Positions 26,044 to 34,955 are shown, numbered from the stretch's first letter. The stretch: DNA of 64,000 nucleotides from Oscillibacter sp. 1-3 (GCF_000403435.2 NZ_KE159712.1:62001-126000), one strand, 5' to 3'. The notes: generated by a model from the letters alone, not told the origin. Made by a program: numbers and translations.

Positions 26044-26997
26044 TTAAACAACCCGATGCTGGAGCGGTTTCCCAAGGGCAAATGCCGCCGCGTTTTGCGC
26101 GCAGATCACTCCCACCGCGTTAATCGCCTCCCTGGAATACATCCCCACATGGGGCGTGATGATCACGTTGTCCAGCGTCAGCAGCGGATGATCCGCCGTA
26201 ACCGGCTCATGCTCCACAACATCCATGGCCGCGGCGGCAATGTGGCCGCTGACCAGCGCATCATACAACGCTTTTTCATCAACAATGCCGCCCCGGGCCG
26301 TATTCACCAGAATAGAGCCCTCTTTCATAGATGCAAGCTCACTTTTTCCAATCATATTATGGGTTTCCTCTGTCAGCGGCATGTGGACTGAGAGATAGTC
26401 ACAGCCGCTCAATACCTCAGCAAAGGTGCACAGCGTCACATAGCCCGCGAACTCTGCAGGAATCTCTGTGACATAGGGGTCATAGGTGAGGACGCTCATG
26501 CCAAAGCCCTTCGCCCGGCGTGCTACGCATTTTGCCACCGCTCCGAAGCCCAGAAGTCCCAAGGTCTTATAGCAGACATCCACACCAATCACCGACTGCG
26601 CCACATTTTTCAGCACGTTGAGACTGGAACGCTGGATATTGCGGGCCGCCGACAGCATCAGCCCAAAGGTGAGATCGGCCACTGCGTTGGAATTGGTTCC
26701 CGGCGTGTTGCACACGGCAATGCCCAGCTCCCTCGCCTTCTCCAGATGGATATTGTCAAGGCCGACACCGTGTTTGCAGATGATCCTCAGCCTTTTGCAC
26801 CGTTCCATTGTCTCCTGGGGAAACTCATGAGCGCCAATAATCAGCGCGTCATAGTCCGGAATTATCGCCTCAAAGGCGGCCTGGTCAAAAGACGCGCCGA
26901 TATTGGTGACCTCATAACCCGCCTCCGCCAAAATGTCATATGGGGTATGGTCGATTTTTCCAAAGGACCGCGATGTAATCAAAACTTTTTTATTCAT
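26044..26997 (-). CDS. D-isomer-specific 2-hydroxyacid dehydrogenase
   Basis: Encodes 317 residues. The NAD-binding fold is GLLGFGAVAKCVARRAKGFGM; catalytic Arg is in LVNTARGGIVDE, Glu in DVVEHEPV and His in IITPHVGMYS. Closest in layout to phosphoglycerate dehydrogenase-like and hydroxypyruvate/glyoxylate reductases. It lies 23 bases after the second aldolase gene, in the same direction, so probably acts on a sugar-acid cleavage product. Confidence 0.9.
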   Translation of the reverse strand: MNKKVLITSRSFGKIDHTPYDILAEAGYEVTNIGASFDQAAFEAIIPDYDALIIGAHEFPQETMERCKRLRIICKHGVGLDNIHLEKARELGIAVCNTPGTNSNAVADLTFGLMLSAARNIQRSSLNVLKNVAQSVIGVDVCYKTLGLLGFGAVAKCVARRAKGFGMSVLTYDPYVTEIPAEFAGYVTLCTFAEVLSGCDYLSVHMPLTEETHNMIGKSELASMKEGSILVNTARGGIVDEKALYDALVSGHIAAAAMDVVEHEPVTADHPLLTLDNVIITPHVGMYSREAINAVGVICAQNAAAFALGKPLQHRVV

Positions 26998-27020
26998 GGC
27001 TCTTCCCTTCTTGGACGTCC

Positions 27021-27671
27021 TTATCGGCTCAACGCTGCGGCGTAGGCGCTTGCAATGGCGGTAATCTCCTGAAACCTGCCCTCTTTCACCAGCTTGGAGC
27101 TGACCAGGTTTCCTCCAACCCCCACACCGGCGGCGCCCGCCGCAATAAACTCCGTGCAGTTTTCCACTGTCACACCCCCCACAGCGATAATGGGGATATG
27201 CCTGAGAGGCGCTTTGACAGCCTTCATATAGGCCGCCCCCAGAACGCCCGCAGGAAATATTTTCACAAGATCCGCCCCCAGAAAATAGGCGCGCTCTACC
27301 TCTGTGGGCGTCATTGCCCCGGGAATCGACACCCTGCCAAGGCGTTTCGTCTCCCGAATGACCTCCTCATTGACATTGGGAGAGATTATATATTCCGCGC
27401 CGGCTTCCGCTGCCAGACAGACCTGCTCCGCCGTCATAACAGTGCCGGCGCCCACACAGACATTTTCTCCAAGCGTCTCCCGAATGACACGGATAGCGGC
27501 CGGCGTATCGGCGGTCCTCTCTGAACCGGACGGATCAAAGGTCACCTCAATGCAGCGGACGCCGCCTTTCTGCAGGGCCAGCGCAAGACCCGCGATTTCC
27601 GCGCCGGAAATTCCCCGGACAATGGCGATGAGCTTATCCTCTATAATTCGATCAAATACTGCTTGCGACAT
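27021..27671 (-). CDS. KDPG/KHG-type aldolase, second paralogue
   Basis: Encodes 216 residues with GGVRCIEVTFDPSG (Glu), VGAGTVMTAEQV, SIPGAMTPTEVERA, DLVKIFPAGVLG (Schiff-base Lys) and IIAVGGVTVENC. Placed 10 bases after the ABC ATPase gene and before the dehydrogenase, it is part of the transporter operon. A 2-keto-3-deoxy-sugar-phosphate or 4-hydroxy-2-oxoglutarate are possible substrates. Confidence 0.9.
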   Translation of the reverse strand: MSQAVFDRIIEDKLIAIVRGISGAEIAGLALALQKGGVRCIEVTFDPSGSERTADTPAAIRVIRETLGENVCVGAGTVMTAEQVCLAAEAGAEYIISPNVNEEVIRETKRLGRVSIPGAMTPTEVERAYFLGADLVKIFPAGVLGAAYMKAVKAPLRHIPIIAVGGVTVENCTEFIAAGAAGVGVGGNLVSSKLVKEGRFQEITAIASAYAAALSR

Positions 27672-27680
27672 TTTCTCGCC

Positions 27681-28652
27681 TCACAATGATGTTGTTTTGT
27701 TCTCAGATCCAAACAGGTGACAGGCCGCAAAATGGCCCGGTGATTTCTCCTGCAGCTGCGGACAGCTCGTCCGGCACTCCGCGCGGGCATGGGGACACCG
27801 CTTCGCAAAGCGGCATTCGTCTCCAGGATTAATCGGGGAACTGACTTCCCCTCTCAGCAGGACCCGCTCTTTTTTCGCCCCCACCTTCGGAATGGGAATG
27901 GCGGAGAGCAGCGCCTTGGTATACGGATGTATCGGATTGGTGAACAGCTCCTCAGCGGGGGCCTTTTCCACCGTCTGCCCCAGATACATTACCATGATTT
28001 CGTCAGAGATATGGTTCACAACCGCCAGATCGTGGGTGATAAAGACGTACGTCAATCCCAGCTCTTCCTGCAGTTCCCTGAGCAAATTCAGAATCTGGGC
28101 CTGAATGGAGACGTCCAGCGCGGAGACCGGTTCGTCGCAGATAATGAGCTTTGGCTCCACGGCAAGGGCCCGGGCGATACCGATGCGCTGGCGGCGTCCG
28201 CCGTCCAGCTCATGGGGATAGGCGTTAATCAGCCGTTCCGCCAGCCCCGCGATGCGCATCAGCTCTATGACACGCATCTCCACCTCTTTCTTGGTCCGGT
28301 ACTTTCCGGTAACTTTCACGCCCTCCGCAATTGTCTGCATGACGGTGCAGCGGGGGTCCAGGGAGGAAAAGGGGTCCTGAAAAATGATCTGGATGTCGTT
28401 GCGCTTCGCGCGCATCTCCCGTTTGCTCAGTTTCATCAGATCCCTGCCCTCAAAGAGGATCTCACCGCCGGTGGGTTCGATCAGCCGCATCACGCAGCGG
28501 CCGGTTGTGGACTTTCCACACCCGGATTCGCCGACAATGCCCAGGGTCTTACCCCTTTCAATGGTAAAGGTGATGTCGTCCACAGCATGGAGGACTCCCC
28601 GGTTGGTTTTGAAATACTTCTTCAGGTGGTTGACTTCCAAGATGTTCCCCAT
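27681..28652 (-). CDS. Peptide-family ABC transporter ATP-binding protein (DppF/OppF type)
   Basis: Encodes 323 residues. Walker A is GESGCGKSTTG, Q-loop IIFQDPFSSLDPR, Walker B LIICDEPVSALD, switch THDLAVV, and the C-terminal Cys-rich oligopeptide-transporter motif (DECRFAKRCPHARAECR). Notably the usual LSGGQ signature reads LDGGRRQR, with Asp for Ser. The ATG after AGGAGG overlaps nothing; an upstream GTG is too close to the ribosome site. Works with the DppD partner. Confidence 0.93.
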   Translation of the reverse strand: MGNILEVNHLKKYFKTNRGVLHAVDDITFTIERGKTLGIVGESGCGKSTTGRCVMRLIEPTGGEILFEGRDLMKLSKREMRAKRNDIQIIFQDPFSSLDPRCTVMQTIAEGVKVTGKYRTKKEVEMRVIELMRIAGLAERLINAYPHELDGGRRQRIGIARALAVEPKLIICDEPVSALDVSIQAQILNLLRELQEELGLTYVFITHDLAVVNHISDEIMVMYLGQTVEKAPAEELFTNPIHPYTKALLSAIPIPKVGAKKERVLLRGEVSSPINPGDECRFAKRCPHARAECRTSCPQLQEKSPGHFAACHLFGSENKTTSL

Positions 28653-28654
28653 CG

Positions 28655-29680
28655 TCACGCCTCCTCTCTGTGAATCCGGAAAGACGGATCGTCATAAGCC
28701 GAGCACAGGACCTTGTGGGTAGCGCTGAAGCTGCGGCTGCTCTGCGGCTTGTCGATGCACGATGGCTTCGCATAGGGACAGCGCGGCGCGAAGGCGCAGC
28801 CCGCGGGCAGTCTGGTGGGATCAGGCATCAGCCCCGGAATCGGGCGCAGCTTCGCCGTCCGGTCCGCAATGTTGGGCAGGGAGTTAAACAGCCCCTCCGT
28901 GTAGGGATGCTTCGTGTGGTTGAACACCTCTTCCAGCGTCCCCTCCTCAATGATGCGGCCGGCATACATCACCGCCACCCGGTCACAGATCTCGGCAATA
29001 ATCCCGAGATCGTGAGTAATAAAGATCATGGAGGTATCAAGCTTTTCTTTCAGGCCGCACATCAGATCCAGCACCTGGGCCTGGATGGTTACATCCAGCG
29101 CCGTAGTGGGTTCATCGGCCAGCAAAAGCTTGGGATTACACGCAAGGGCAATGGCGATAACCACCCGCTGCTTCATCCCGCCGGAAAACTGGTGGGGATA
29201 CTCGCCGGCACGCTCTCTTGGAATTCCTACCAGCTCCAGCATCTCCTCCGCCTTGGCGCCGGCCTCTTTCCTGGAACACTTCTCATGCAGCAGAATACTC
29301 TCCGCGATCTGGTCGCCCACGGTGAATACGGGGTTCAGACTGGTCATGGGGTCCTGAAAGATCATGGATACATCGCCGCCGCGGATCTGCTCCAGCTCCT
29401 TCGGAGCGGCGCTCAGCATATTCTTTCCGCATACCCGGATACTGCCGCTTTTGATAACACCCGGCGGGTCCGGCACTAAATTCAAAACGGCCAGCGCTGT
29501 GGTGGTCTTTCCGGCGCCGGTCTCACCGACGAGGCCCAGAATTTCACCTTTTTTCAAATGGATGGAAATACAGTTGACCGCCTCTACGATTTCATCCTCT
29601 GTCACAAATTGAACCGTCAGGTCCCGAATGTCCAAGACCTCATCCTCTGCGGCCGGGGACTCTCTTTTCACTTCTATCAT
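28655..29680 (-). CDS. Peptide-family ABC transporter ATP-binding protein (DppD/OppD type)
   Basis: Encodes 341 residues. Walker A GETGAGKTTT, Q-loop IFQDPMTSLNP, signature FSGGMKQR, Walker B LLLADEPTTALD, switch THDLGII, and the C-terminal GCAFAPRCPYAKPSC motif. First of the two ATPase subunits; 12 bases after the DppC-type permease. Confidence 0.94.
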   Translation of the reverse strand: MIEVKRESPAAEDEVLDIRDLTVQFVTEDEIVEAVNCISIHLKKGEILGLVGETGAGKTTTALAVLNLVPDPPGVIKSGSIRVCGKNMLSAAPKELEQIRGGDVSMIFQDPMTSLNPVFTVGDQIAESILLHEKCSRKEAGAKAEEMLELVGIPRERAGEYPHQFSGGMKQRVVIAIALACNPKLLLADEPTTALDVTIQAQVLDLMCGLKEKLDTSMIFITHDLGIIAEICDRVAVMYAGRIIEEGTLEEVFNHTKHPYTEGLFNSLPNIADRTAKLRPIPGLMPDPTRLPAGCAFAPRCPYAKPSCIDKPQSSRSFSATHKVLCSAYDDPSFRIHREEA

Positions 29681-29692
29681 ACCGGCACCCTC

Positions 29693-30571
29693 CTAGTTCT
29701 TCAGTTTCGGGTCCATGGCATCCCGCAGGGCGTCTCCCACCAGGTTGAAGGCCAATACCGTAATCATAATCGCAAGGCCGGGAAACAGACAGAGATAGCT
29801 GTATCCCACGATATAAGTCTTTCCGGCGGTCAGCAGCGCCCCCCACTCCGGCATAGGCGGCTTGATGCCAATGCCCAAAAAACTTAAGCTGGATGCGGAG
29901 ATAATGGCGCTGGCCACCCGCAAAGTGGTCTGTACAATGATCGGAGAGAGGCAATTCGGCAGGATATGCTTAAAAATAATGTACAGATCCGTCTTGCCAA
30001 GCGCTCTGGCGGCCTCCACATACTCCTCATTTTTGACGGTAAGCACAGAGGCCCTGGTAATCCGGGTGAACTGCGGCACCGCCGCAATACCGACTGCAAG
30101 CATCAGGTTCCCCGTTGTGCGGCCCAGAACGGAGACAATGGCGATGGCCAAAAGAATGGACGGGATTGCGGAAAAAACATCAGAGATCCGCATAATAATC
30201 GTCTCAACGGCTTTTCCGTAATACCCCGCAACGGCGCCAAGGGGTACGCCGATGACAGCGGACACCATAACGGCCACAAAGCCAATGGCCAGAGAGTATT
30301 TTGTGCCGTATACCGTTCTCCAAAAGAGATCCCGTCCCATCTCATCAGTTCCGAAGAGGTGTTTGGCGCTGGGAGCCTGGAGCTTTTCCAGAACGTTGAT
30401 GCCGTTGATTTTCTCCTCCGGCAGCCAGATGTCCACCGTCAGGGCCACAAGAACCAGGACCGCCAGAATTCCCAGGCCGAGGATCGCCCCTTTGTTTTTT
30501 CTGAAGCGATGCCAAATCTCTCCCGTTTTGCTCTGGCCACGGTGAATATTTGAAGCAGATTGGGTTTTCAT
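29693..30571 (-). CDS. Peptide-family ABC transporter permease (DppC type)
   Basis: Encodes 292 residues with an N-terminal cytoplasmic segment, one helix (about 33-53), the FGTDEMGRDLFWR motif and the permease loop EAARALGKTDLYIIFKHILP. Ends in the usual GDALRDAMDPKL. Its ATG overlaps the end of the upstream permease gene by 4 bases. Confidence 0.94.
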   Translation of the reverse strand: MKTQSASNIHRGQSKTGEIWHRFRKNKGAILGLGILAVLVLVALTVDIWLPEEKINGINVLEKLQAPSAKHLFGTDEMGRDLFWRTVYGTKYSLAIGFVAVMVSAVIGVPLGAVAGYYGKAVETIIMRISDVFSAIPSILLAIAIVSVLGRTTGNLMLAVGIAAVPQFTRITRASVLTVKNEEYVEAARALGKTDLYIIFKHILPNCLSPIIVQTTLRVASAIISASSLSFLGIGIKPPMPEWGALLTAGKTYIVGYSYLCLFPGLAIMITVLAFNLVGDALRDAMDPKLKN

Positions 30572-31547
30572 GCCTGAACCCCCTCCTTCTTCTCAGCTCT
30601 TGCGCGTCTCTTCCCGCCGCTGGAATATTGCGCCCGCAGACGCGGGTCGGCAAAGGCGTACAGAATGTCCACCACCAGCTGTACAATGCTGACCATAACC
30701 GCCGTCAGGATGATACAGCCTGTCACCAGAGTGGTATCACGCTGGTTGACGCCCTCAATGACCAGCCTGCCCACCCCGGGCCAGGAGAAGACGTTTTCCG
30801 TCACAACGGCGCCCCCCAGGGCCTTCCCCATCTCAGTGCCCACCACAGTAATGATGGGAATCAGAGCGTTGCGCAGCGCATGGACATTTATGACCTTTTT
30901 CTCAGGCACACCCTTGGCCCGCGCCGTGCGCAGGTAATCCTGCCGGATCACATCCAGCATGCTGGAACGGGTAGTACGGGTCATGGTGGCCATCAGGCCC
31001 GTTCCAATCGTAATGGCGGGAAGGATCAGGCTCTTGATGCCCTCCAGATTTCCGCCGGACGGCAGCAGGTTCAGCTTTTGAGAAAACACCACCGCCAGCA
31101 TCAGTCCAAGCCAGTAATTGGGCATAGAGAGTCCCACCAATTCCCCTACCATAGAGGCGTTGTCCACCAGGGAGCCCCATGGTTTTTGGCGGAGACAATG
31201 CCCAGCGGAATGGAAAAGAGGATGGAGAGCAGCACGGATGCACTGGCTAGTTTGAGCGTAGCCGGAAGGCGCTGCAAATACAGATCCCAGACATCCTTCT
31301 TATAGATCATGGAGCTTCCCAGACTGCCGTGGAACAAGTTCTTCATGTAGATAAAATAGCGGTAAAATACGGAGCGGTCGTAGCCGTACTGGTGATAGAG
31401 CTCCGCCAGCTTCTCTGCGGAATAGTCAATGCCGATCACATCCAGCGCGTTTCCCTGGGCGCTGTCCATCATGATATAGACGATAAAAGAAACGCCCAGA
31501 ACAATCGGGATCAGCATGACAACGCGCCTTAAAATATATTTGTACAT
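30568..31547 (-). pseudogene. Peptide-family ABC transporter permease (DppB type), frameshifted
   Basis: The first 130 residues (MYKYILRRVVMLIPIVLGVS... to SIPLGIVSAKNHG) and the remaining 200 (VDNASMVGELVGLSMPNYW... to AFADPRLRAQYSS) are in different frames. The break lies at about 31175-31180, at a run of four G on the minus strand. The total length (980) is not a multiple of three. Reading GG in place of GGGG restores NHGSLVDNASM, the normal family spacing. The conserved loop TARAKGVPEKKVINVHALRNA lies after the break. Either the transporter is inactive or this is a sequencing or assembly error. Confidence 0.85.
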
Positions 31548-31607
31548 AGATGTATCTCCCCCAATGGTTTCCAGATAGGGTAACGCCGCACCGGTCTGCG
31601 GAAACAA

Positions 31608-31769
31608 GAAGCCGTATTCATAGGTGAGGAACGCTGGATGGACGAGGGATTTCCACGCCGGTCGAGGGAAATTTTCGCAGAAATACTGGATGTACTCATT
31701 AAAAATTTAATGAAGTACGACGCGATAACACCCGCCCGGACGGCGTTCATCGCCTGTGAATACAGCTTC
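31608..31769. repeat. R2 repeat family, copy D (full length)
   Basis: 162 bases with ends GAAGCCGTATTC and GAATACAGCTTC, the longest well-preserved copy. It lies between the binding-protein gene and the first permease gene of the transporter operon, next to a terminator. Confidence 0.75.
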
Positions 31770-31778
31770 TAAGAGAGT

Positions 31779-31820
31779 CGGGAGCGCCAGTTTTCAATTG
31801 AACAGAAAATGACGCTCCCG
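31779..31820 (-). terminator. Terminator after the solute-binding protein gene
   Basis: Near-perfect stem CGGGAGCG-CAGTTTTC with GAAAATGACGCTCCCG, 36 bases after the stop on the minus strand. Probably makes the binding protein more abundant than the membrane subunits; combined with the R2 insertion it may cut the operon in two. Confidence 0.7.
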
Positions 31821-31855
31821 GTATTCAGTTATCAATAGGGCGCTGTTTGAAAAAC

Positions 31856-33439
31856 TCAGGCAGGAACGCGGACATAGGTGGACTCCGGATAGCCGTCGTT
31901 GGCCCAGATAATACCCTCTGTCTCGGCGAGCTGGGCGCCGTCACGGGAACCATAGTAGACGGGAATATAGACGGCCTGGTCATGAATATAGGTCTGCACG
32001 GCAACGTAGTTCTCTTTGCGAACGGACTCGTCGCTGGAAGCCGCAGCCTTCATCAGAAGATTCGTGACATAATCGTCGTCCAGAATGGCACGGTTGTTAT
32101 TCGACCCCTGCACAAACATCCGGTCGGCGGCGGAGGGCCAGCTCTCCAGAGGCACATTGTACTGAATCATATCATAATCGCCCGGCTCGGCATATTTGGT
32201 CATGGCCAGCACGCCGGCAGAGTCGCTCTCAATGATCTCAATATCAATGCCAATGGCCTTGCACTGGGCCTGAACGGCGAGGCACATGGTGGAGTTGACC
32301 GTCTTGGAGTAATTGGACAGCAGCTTCAGCGTGGGGATGTCGCCGCCAGAGACTTCCTTGGCCTTCTCAAGAAGTTCCTTGGCATGTTCAATGTTAAAAG
32401 TCAAGTCCTCCTGAAAATCACCGGCGCCGGCACGGAAGGGCGTATCATATCCCCAGAACGCGCCGTCAGATTCCACAGCGCCAGGATCGCCGTAGGCAGC
32501 GATAATCTCCGCATTGTTCATCGCACAGGCAATGGCCTGGCGCAGATACAGGTTATCGGCAGCCTTGCCGTTTTTCATATTGAAGCCGATATAGTACATT
32601 TTGGCAGGGCCAATACCGGCGCCGCTGCAATAGGTCAGTCTAGAATCTCCCTGAACAACGGCGACATCCGTCTCGCCAACGGTCATAAAGGCGGCGACCT
32701 CCTTATTCTGCAGGGCAATCAGACGCGAGGAGGACTCCTTGATATAACGTAAAATCAGCTGTTTGGTAACGGGCTTTTCTCCCCAGTAATTGTCGTTGCG
32801 GACAAACACATAGGTATCGCCATCAATTGTGTTATCCAAATCGTATGCCCACGGGCCGGTGCCAATGGCGGTGCCATAGTCCGGGTCCGCCTCGCAGGAC
32901 TCCTTGTCCACCACGCCGGCATAGAGGGTATTGGTCAAAATGTAGGGGAAGTCAGAGTTGCCCGCAGAGAGATGCACATCCAGGGAGTAGTCATTGATGA
33001 TCTCACAGTGGTCGTAGTAACCGGCAATATTGGCGTTGGCGCTGCGGGCCAGGGTGAACTCGACATCCTCCGCAGTAAAGGGGTTTCCGTTTTGGAAGAC
33101 AACACCCTCACGAAGGTCAAGATGCAAAACGTCGCAGTTCTCCCCTACCCATTCCCAGGCGGTGGCAAGCGCGGGCTCCAGCTCCTTTGTCACCTTGTTG
33201 TAATTAATCAGCTCATCGTAAACCATCCGGTTAATAATGGGGAAGGTATTGCTGGCCGGATCATAGGAGCTTGGCAAAACGTCGATTGCCAGGGTAACCT
33301 TTTCGGCATAAGCCGGATCTGCAGAAATATCCTGTGCGGGCTGCCCCTCTGCCGGCGGCTGCTCTGCTGTCTTTTCACCGCAGGCAGAAAGCCCCGCGAC
33401 CATCAGCATGGCAAGAATCAGGGACAAAAATTTCTTCAT
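31856..33439 (-). CDS. Family 5 extracellular solute-binding lipoprotein
   Basis: Encodes 527 residues. Signal peptide with lipobox GLSAC near residue 20 and an acidic/Pro-rich tether. The segment EPALATAWEWVGENCDVLHLDLREGVVFQNGNP is the family's characteristic start of lobe I, here described by its key words (W, LR-GV-F--G-P). The family binds peptides, nickel, opines or sugars. Neighbouring sugar-acid genes suggest a sugar-acid conjugate rather than plain peptides; that is inference. Start has GGAGGATT. Confidence 0.92.
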   Translation of the reverse strand: MKKFLSLILAMLMVAGLSACGEKTAEQPPAEGQPAQDISADPAYAEKVTLAIDVLPSSYDPASNTFPIINRMVYDELINYNKVTKELEPALATAWEWVGENCDVLHLDLREGVVFQNGNPFTAEDVEFTLARSANANIAGYYDHCEIINDYSLDVHLSAGNSDFPYILTNTLYAGVVDKESCEADPDYGTAIGTGPWAYDLDNTIDGDTYVFVRNDNYWGEKPVTKQLILRYIKESSSRLIALQNKEVAAFMTVGETDVAVVQGDSRLTYCSGAGIGPAKMYYIGFNMKNGKAADNLYLRQAIACAMNNAEIIAAYGDPGAVESDGAFWGYDTPFRAGAGDFQEDLTFNIEHAKELLEKAKEVSGGDIPTLKLLSNYSKTVNSTMCLAVQAQCKAIGIDIEIIESDSAGVLAMTKYAEPGDYDMIQYNVPLESWPSAADRMFVQGSNNNRAILDDDYVTNLLMKAAASSDESVRKENYVAVQTYIHDQAVYIPVYYGSRDGAQLAETEGIIWANDGYPESTYVRVPA

Positions 33440-33530
33440 TCTGAAAATCCTCCTTAAAGTAAATTTTATTTTTACATCTTGAACGATGTAAAAAACGTGT
33501 TTTATTTTGTTCTATTTTGTTTTACTTGTT

Positions 33531-33576
33531 ATCATATATTATAATATTATGATTTATTTTATCAATATTGTGATAA
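33531..33576. promoter_or_regulatory. Palindromic operator candidates upstream of the binding-protein gene
   Basis: Two dyads lie side by side in an AT-rich stretch: ATCATA-N11-TATGAT (33531-33553) and the perfect TTATCA-N6-TGATAA (33559-33576). They are between divergent dppA-type and DeoR genes and resemble targets of DeoR-family repressors. Confidence 0.5.
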
Positions 33577-33697
33577 TGTATGATTCCTTCTTTGCTTTTT
33601 TATCGTTTTCAACAAAAGCTCAGCCGCTCAAAAGCTCACCTCATATCATTTCTTTTTTCAGGCTTTTGCAGATTTTGTTTGATTATTTTGAAAAGAC

Positions 33698-33714
33698 ATG
33701 ATAATATTATACAT
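33698..33714. promoter_or_regulatory. Palindromic operator candidate upstream of the DeoR gene
   Basis: ATGATAATATTATACAT is a 17-base near-perfect dyad sharing the ATGATAAT half with the sites at 33531-33576. It lies 78 bases upstream of the regulator start and could serve autoregulation. Confidence 0.45.
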
Positions 33715-33791
33715 ACTGTACGGCATAATACATATTGATTTATGTTTGTGTCCGCACCCCCTATCATTTTGTTCGGAAAAGGTGTTGCGGT

Positions 33792-34565
33792 ATGATGCAG
33801 GAAGTACGTCAAGCCAGTATCTTAAATATTTTGCATGAAAACGGGTCTGTCAAAATCAAAGACCTGGCTAAGCAATTTGATGTCTCCATTGTCACAGTCC
33901 GCCGGGATTTAGATGAATTGGCCGCCGATGGACTGGTTACAAAAGTTTATGGAGGCGCGGTAATGCCTCAGCGATACCGCGCAGGCTGCCTGCAGATTTT
34001 GGACGCCTCCGCTTCCTCACACCGCCGGGAAAAAGAATTGATCGGTGCCGCGGCCGCCGCTCTGGTGCAGGAGGGTGAAACGATCCTTCTGGATATTGGA
34101 GAAACCGTTTTAGAGGTTGCAAAAAATATTCGGAACTATCAGAGCATCACGATACTGACGCCCTCTGTTCCCGTTTTGACAGAGATGTCCAGTACAAACC
34201 TGCCAATCTACTCTTTGGGCGGCTGTATGCGAAACCGGGAGATGGCTTTCTATGGAAGCCTTGCCCTGTATGCCCTGAACCAGTTCTGTGTGGACAAGGC
34301 TTTTATTGGCTGCGGCGGATGCACCATTGCCCACGGCATTACGGATTACAGCTCTGACAGCGCAGAGCTGCACACCGCCGTCGCCCAGCGTGCCAAACAG
34401 TCGATTTTGGTAACAGACAGCAGCAAATTCGGACGTGATGCGTTTGCGGTTATTGGTCCCATCGACTGTGTTGATATGGTTATTACAGACAGCGGAATTT
34501 CCGCCGAATACGCAGAAGCGATCCGCAGCATTGGTGTCGATTTGAAAATTGTAGATGTAAAATGA
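33792..34565 (+). CDS. DeoR-family transcriptional regulator
   Basis: Encodes 257 residues. The N-terminal winged helix (RQASILNILHENGSVKIKDLA...VSIVTVRRDLDELAADG) is followed by KVYGGAV and a sugar-phosphate sensing domain (LLDIGETVLEVAKNI, KAFIGCGGCTIAHGITD, LVTDSSKFGRDAFAVI). The start at 33792 has AAAGGTG; the longer frame does not. Divergent from the ABC/aldolase operon and therefore its probable repressor, responding to a phosphorylated sugar intermediate. Confidence 0.92.
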   Translation: MMQEVRQASILNILHENGSVKIKDLAKQFDVSIVTVRRDLDELAADGLVTKVYGGAVMPQRYRAGCLQILDASASSHRREKELIGAAAAALVQEGETILLDIGETVLEVAKNIRNYQSITILTPSVPVLTEMSSTNLPIYSLGGCMRNREMAFYGSLALYALNQFCVDKAFIGCGGCTIAHGITDYSSDSAELHTAVAQRAKQSILVTDSSKFGRDAFAVIGPIDCVDMVITDSGISAEYAEAIRSIGVDLKIVDVK

Positions 34566-34570
34566 AAGAA

Positions 34571-34617
34571 GGGCAGGCATATTGAACGGTTCAGTTAACC
34601 GTCCAATATGCCTGCCC
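34571..34617 (+). terminator. Terminator of the DeoR gene
   Basis: A long stem, GGGCAGGCATATTG paired with its complement plus an inner AACGGTT/AACCGT helix, then CTCCTTTT. Confidence 0.85.
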
Positions 34618-34639
34618 TCCTTTTATCAGGAAATGTTTT

Positions 34640-34663
34640 GCACACCGGTTTTTTCCGGTGTGC
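34640..34663. other. Isolated hairpin
   Basis: Perfect 9-bp stem GCACACCGG with TTTTTT loop and CCGGTGTGC. No gene is directly attached; it may be a second terminator. The rest of the 34.6-35.0 kb gap holds an R1 copy and a 22-base inverted repeat. Confidence 0.45.
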
Positions 34664-34747
34664 AGACGTTTGCGATACTTTGTAAAACGGAAACCTGAAA
34701 TAGCTGTTTTTCAAACTTCGCCCGGCATAGCTCACCTCGTCGTTTAT

Positions 34748-34832
34748 TAGGCCTTGTATGAAAAATGTCAAAACACCCAAGCGACGGATCTTTTTTCGCC
34801 GCTGCACATTTTGCCATTTATCAAACAAGGCC
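34748..34832. repeat. R1 repeat family, copy c (85-base form)
   Basis: TAGGCCTTGTATGAAAAATG at the left and CATTTATCAAACAAGGCC at the right, with the conserved GTCAAAACACCCAAGCGACG arm inside. This is the short, probably minimal, form of the element. Confidence 0.8.
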
Positions 34833-34871
34833 CAGATGAAACCATGATACACGATTTCAAGCGGCGCCGCG

Positions 34872-34936
34872 CATTGGTAAAGAAAAACGAGACGAAAGAA
34901 TATACCGGAAAATGGTCTCGATTTTCTTTACCAATG
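34872..34936. repeat. 22-base inverted repeat upstream of the nitroreductase promoter
   Basis: Arms CATTGGTAAAGAAAA-ACGAGAC and GTCTCG-ATTTTCTTTACCAATG match at 21 of 22 positions, separated by 21 bases. It lies directly upstream of the predicted -10 box. It could be an operator, a structured RNA end, or a tiny mobile repeat. Confidence 0.6.
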
Positions 34937-34955
34937 CTCCATCCGCCGTATTCTG

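Noticed and set aside
25988..26047. 19-codon plus-strand frame (MMTVTRAIDRR...) with a perfect AAGGAGG
   Set aside because: Good ribosome site but very short, antisense to its neighbours, overlapping a stop codon, and no family; might be a gene relic but cannot be supported.
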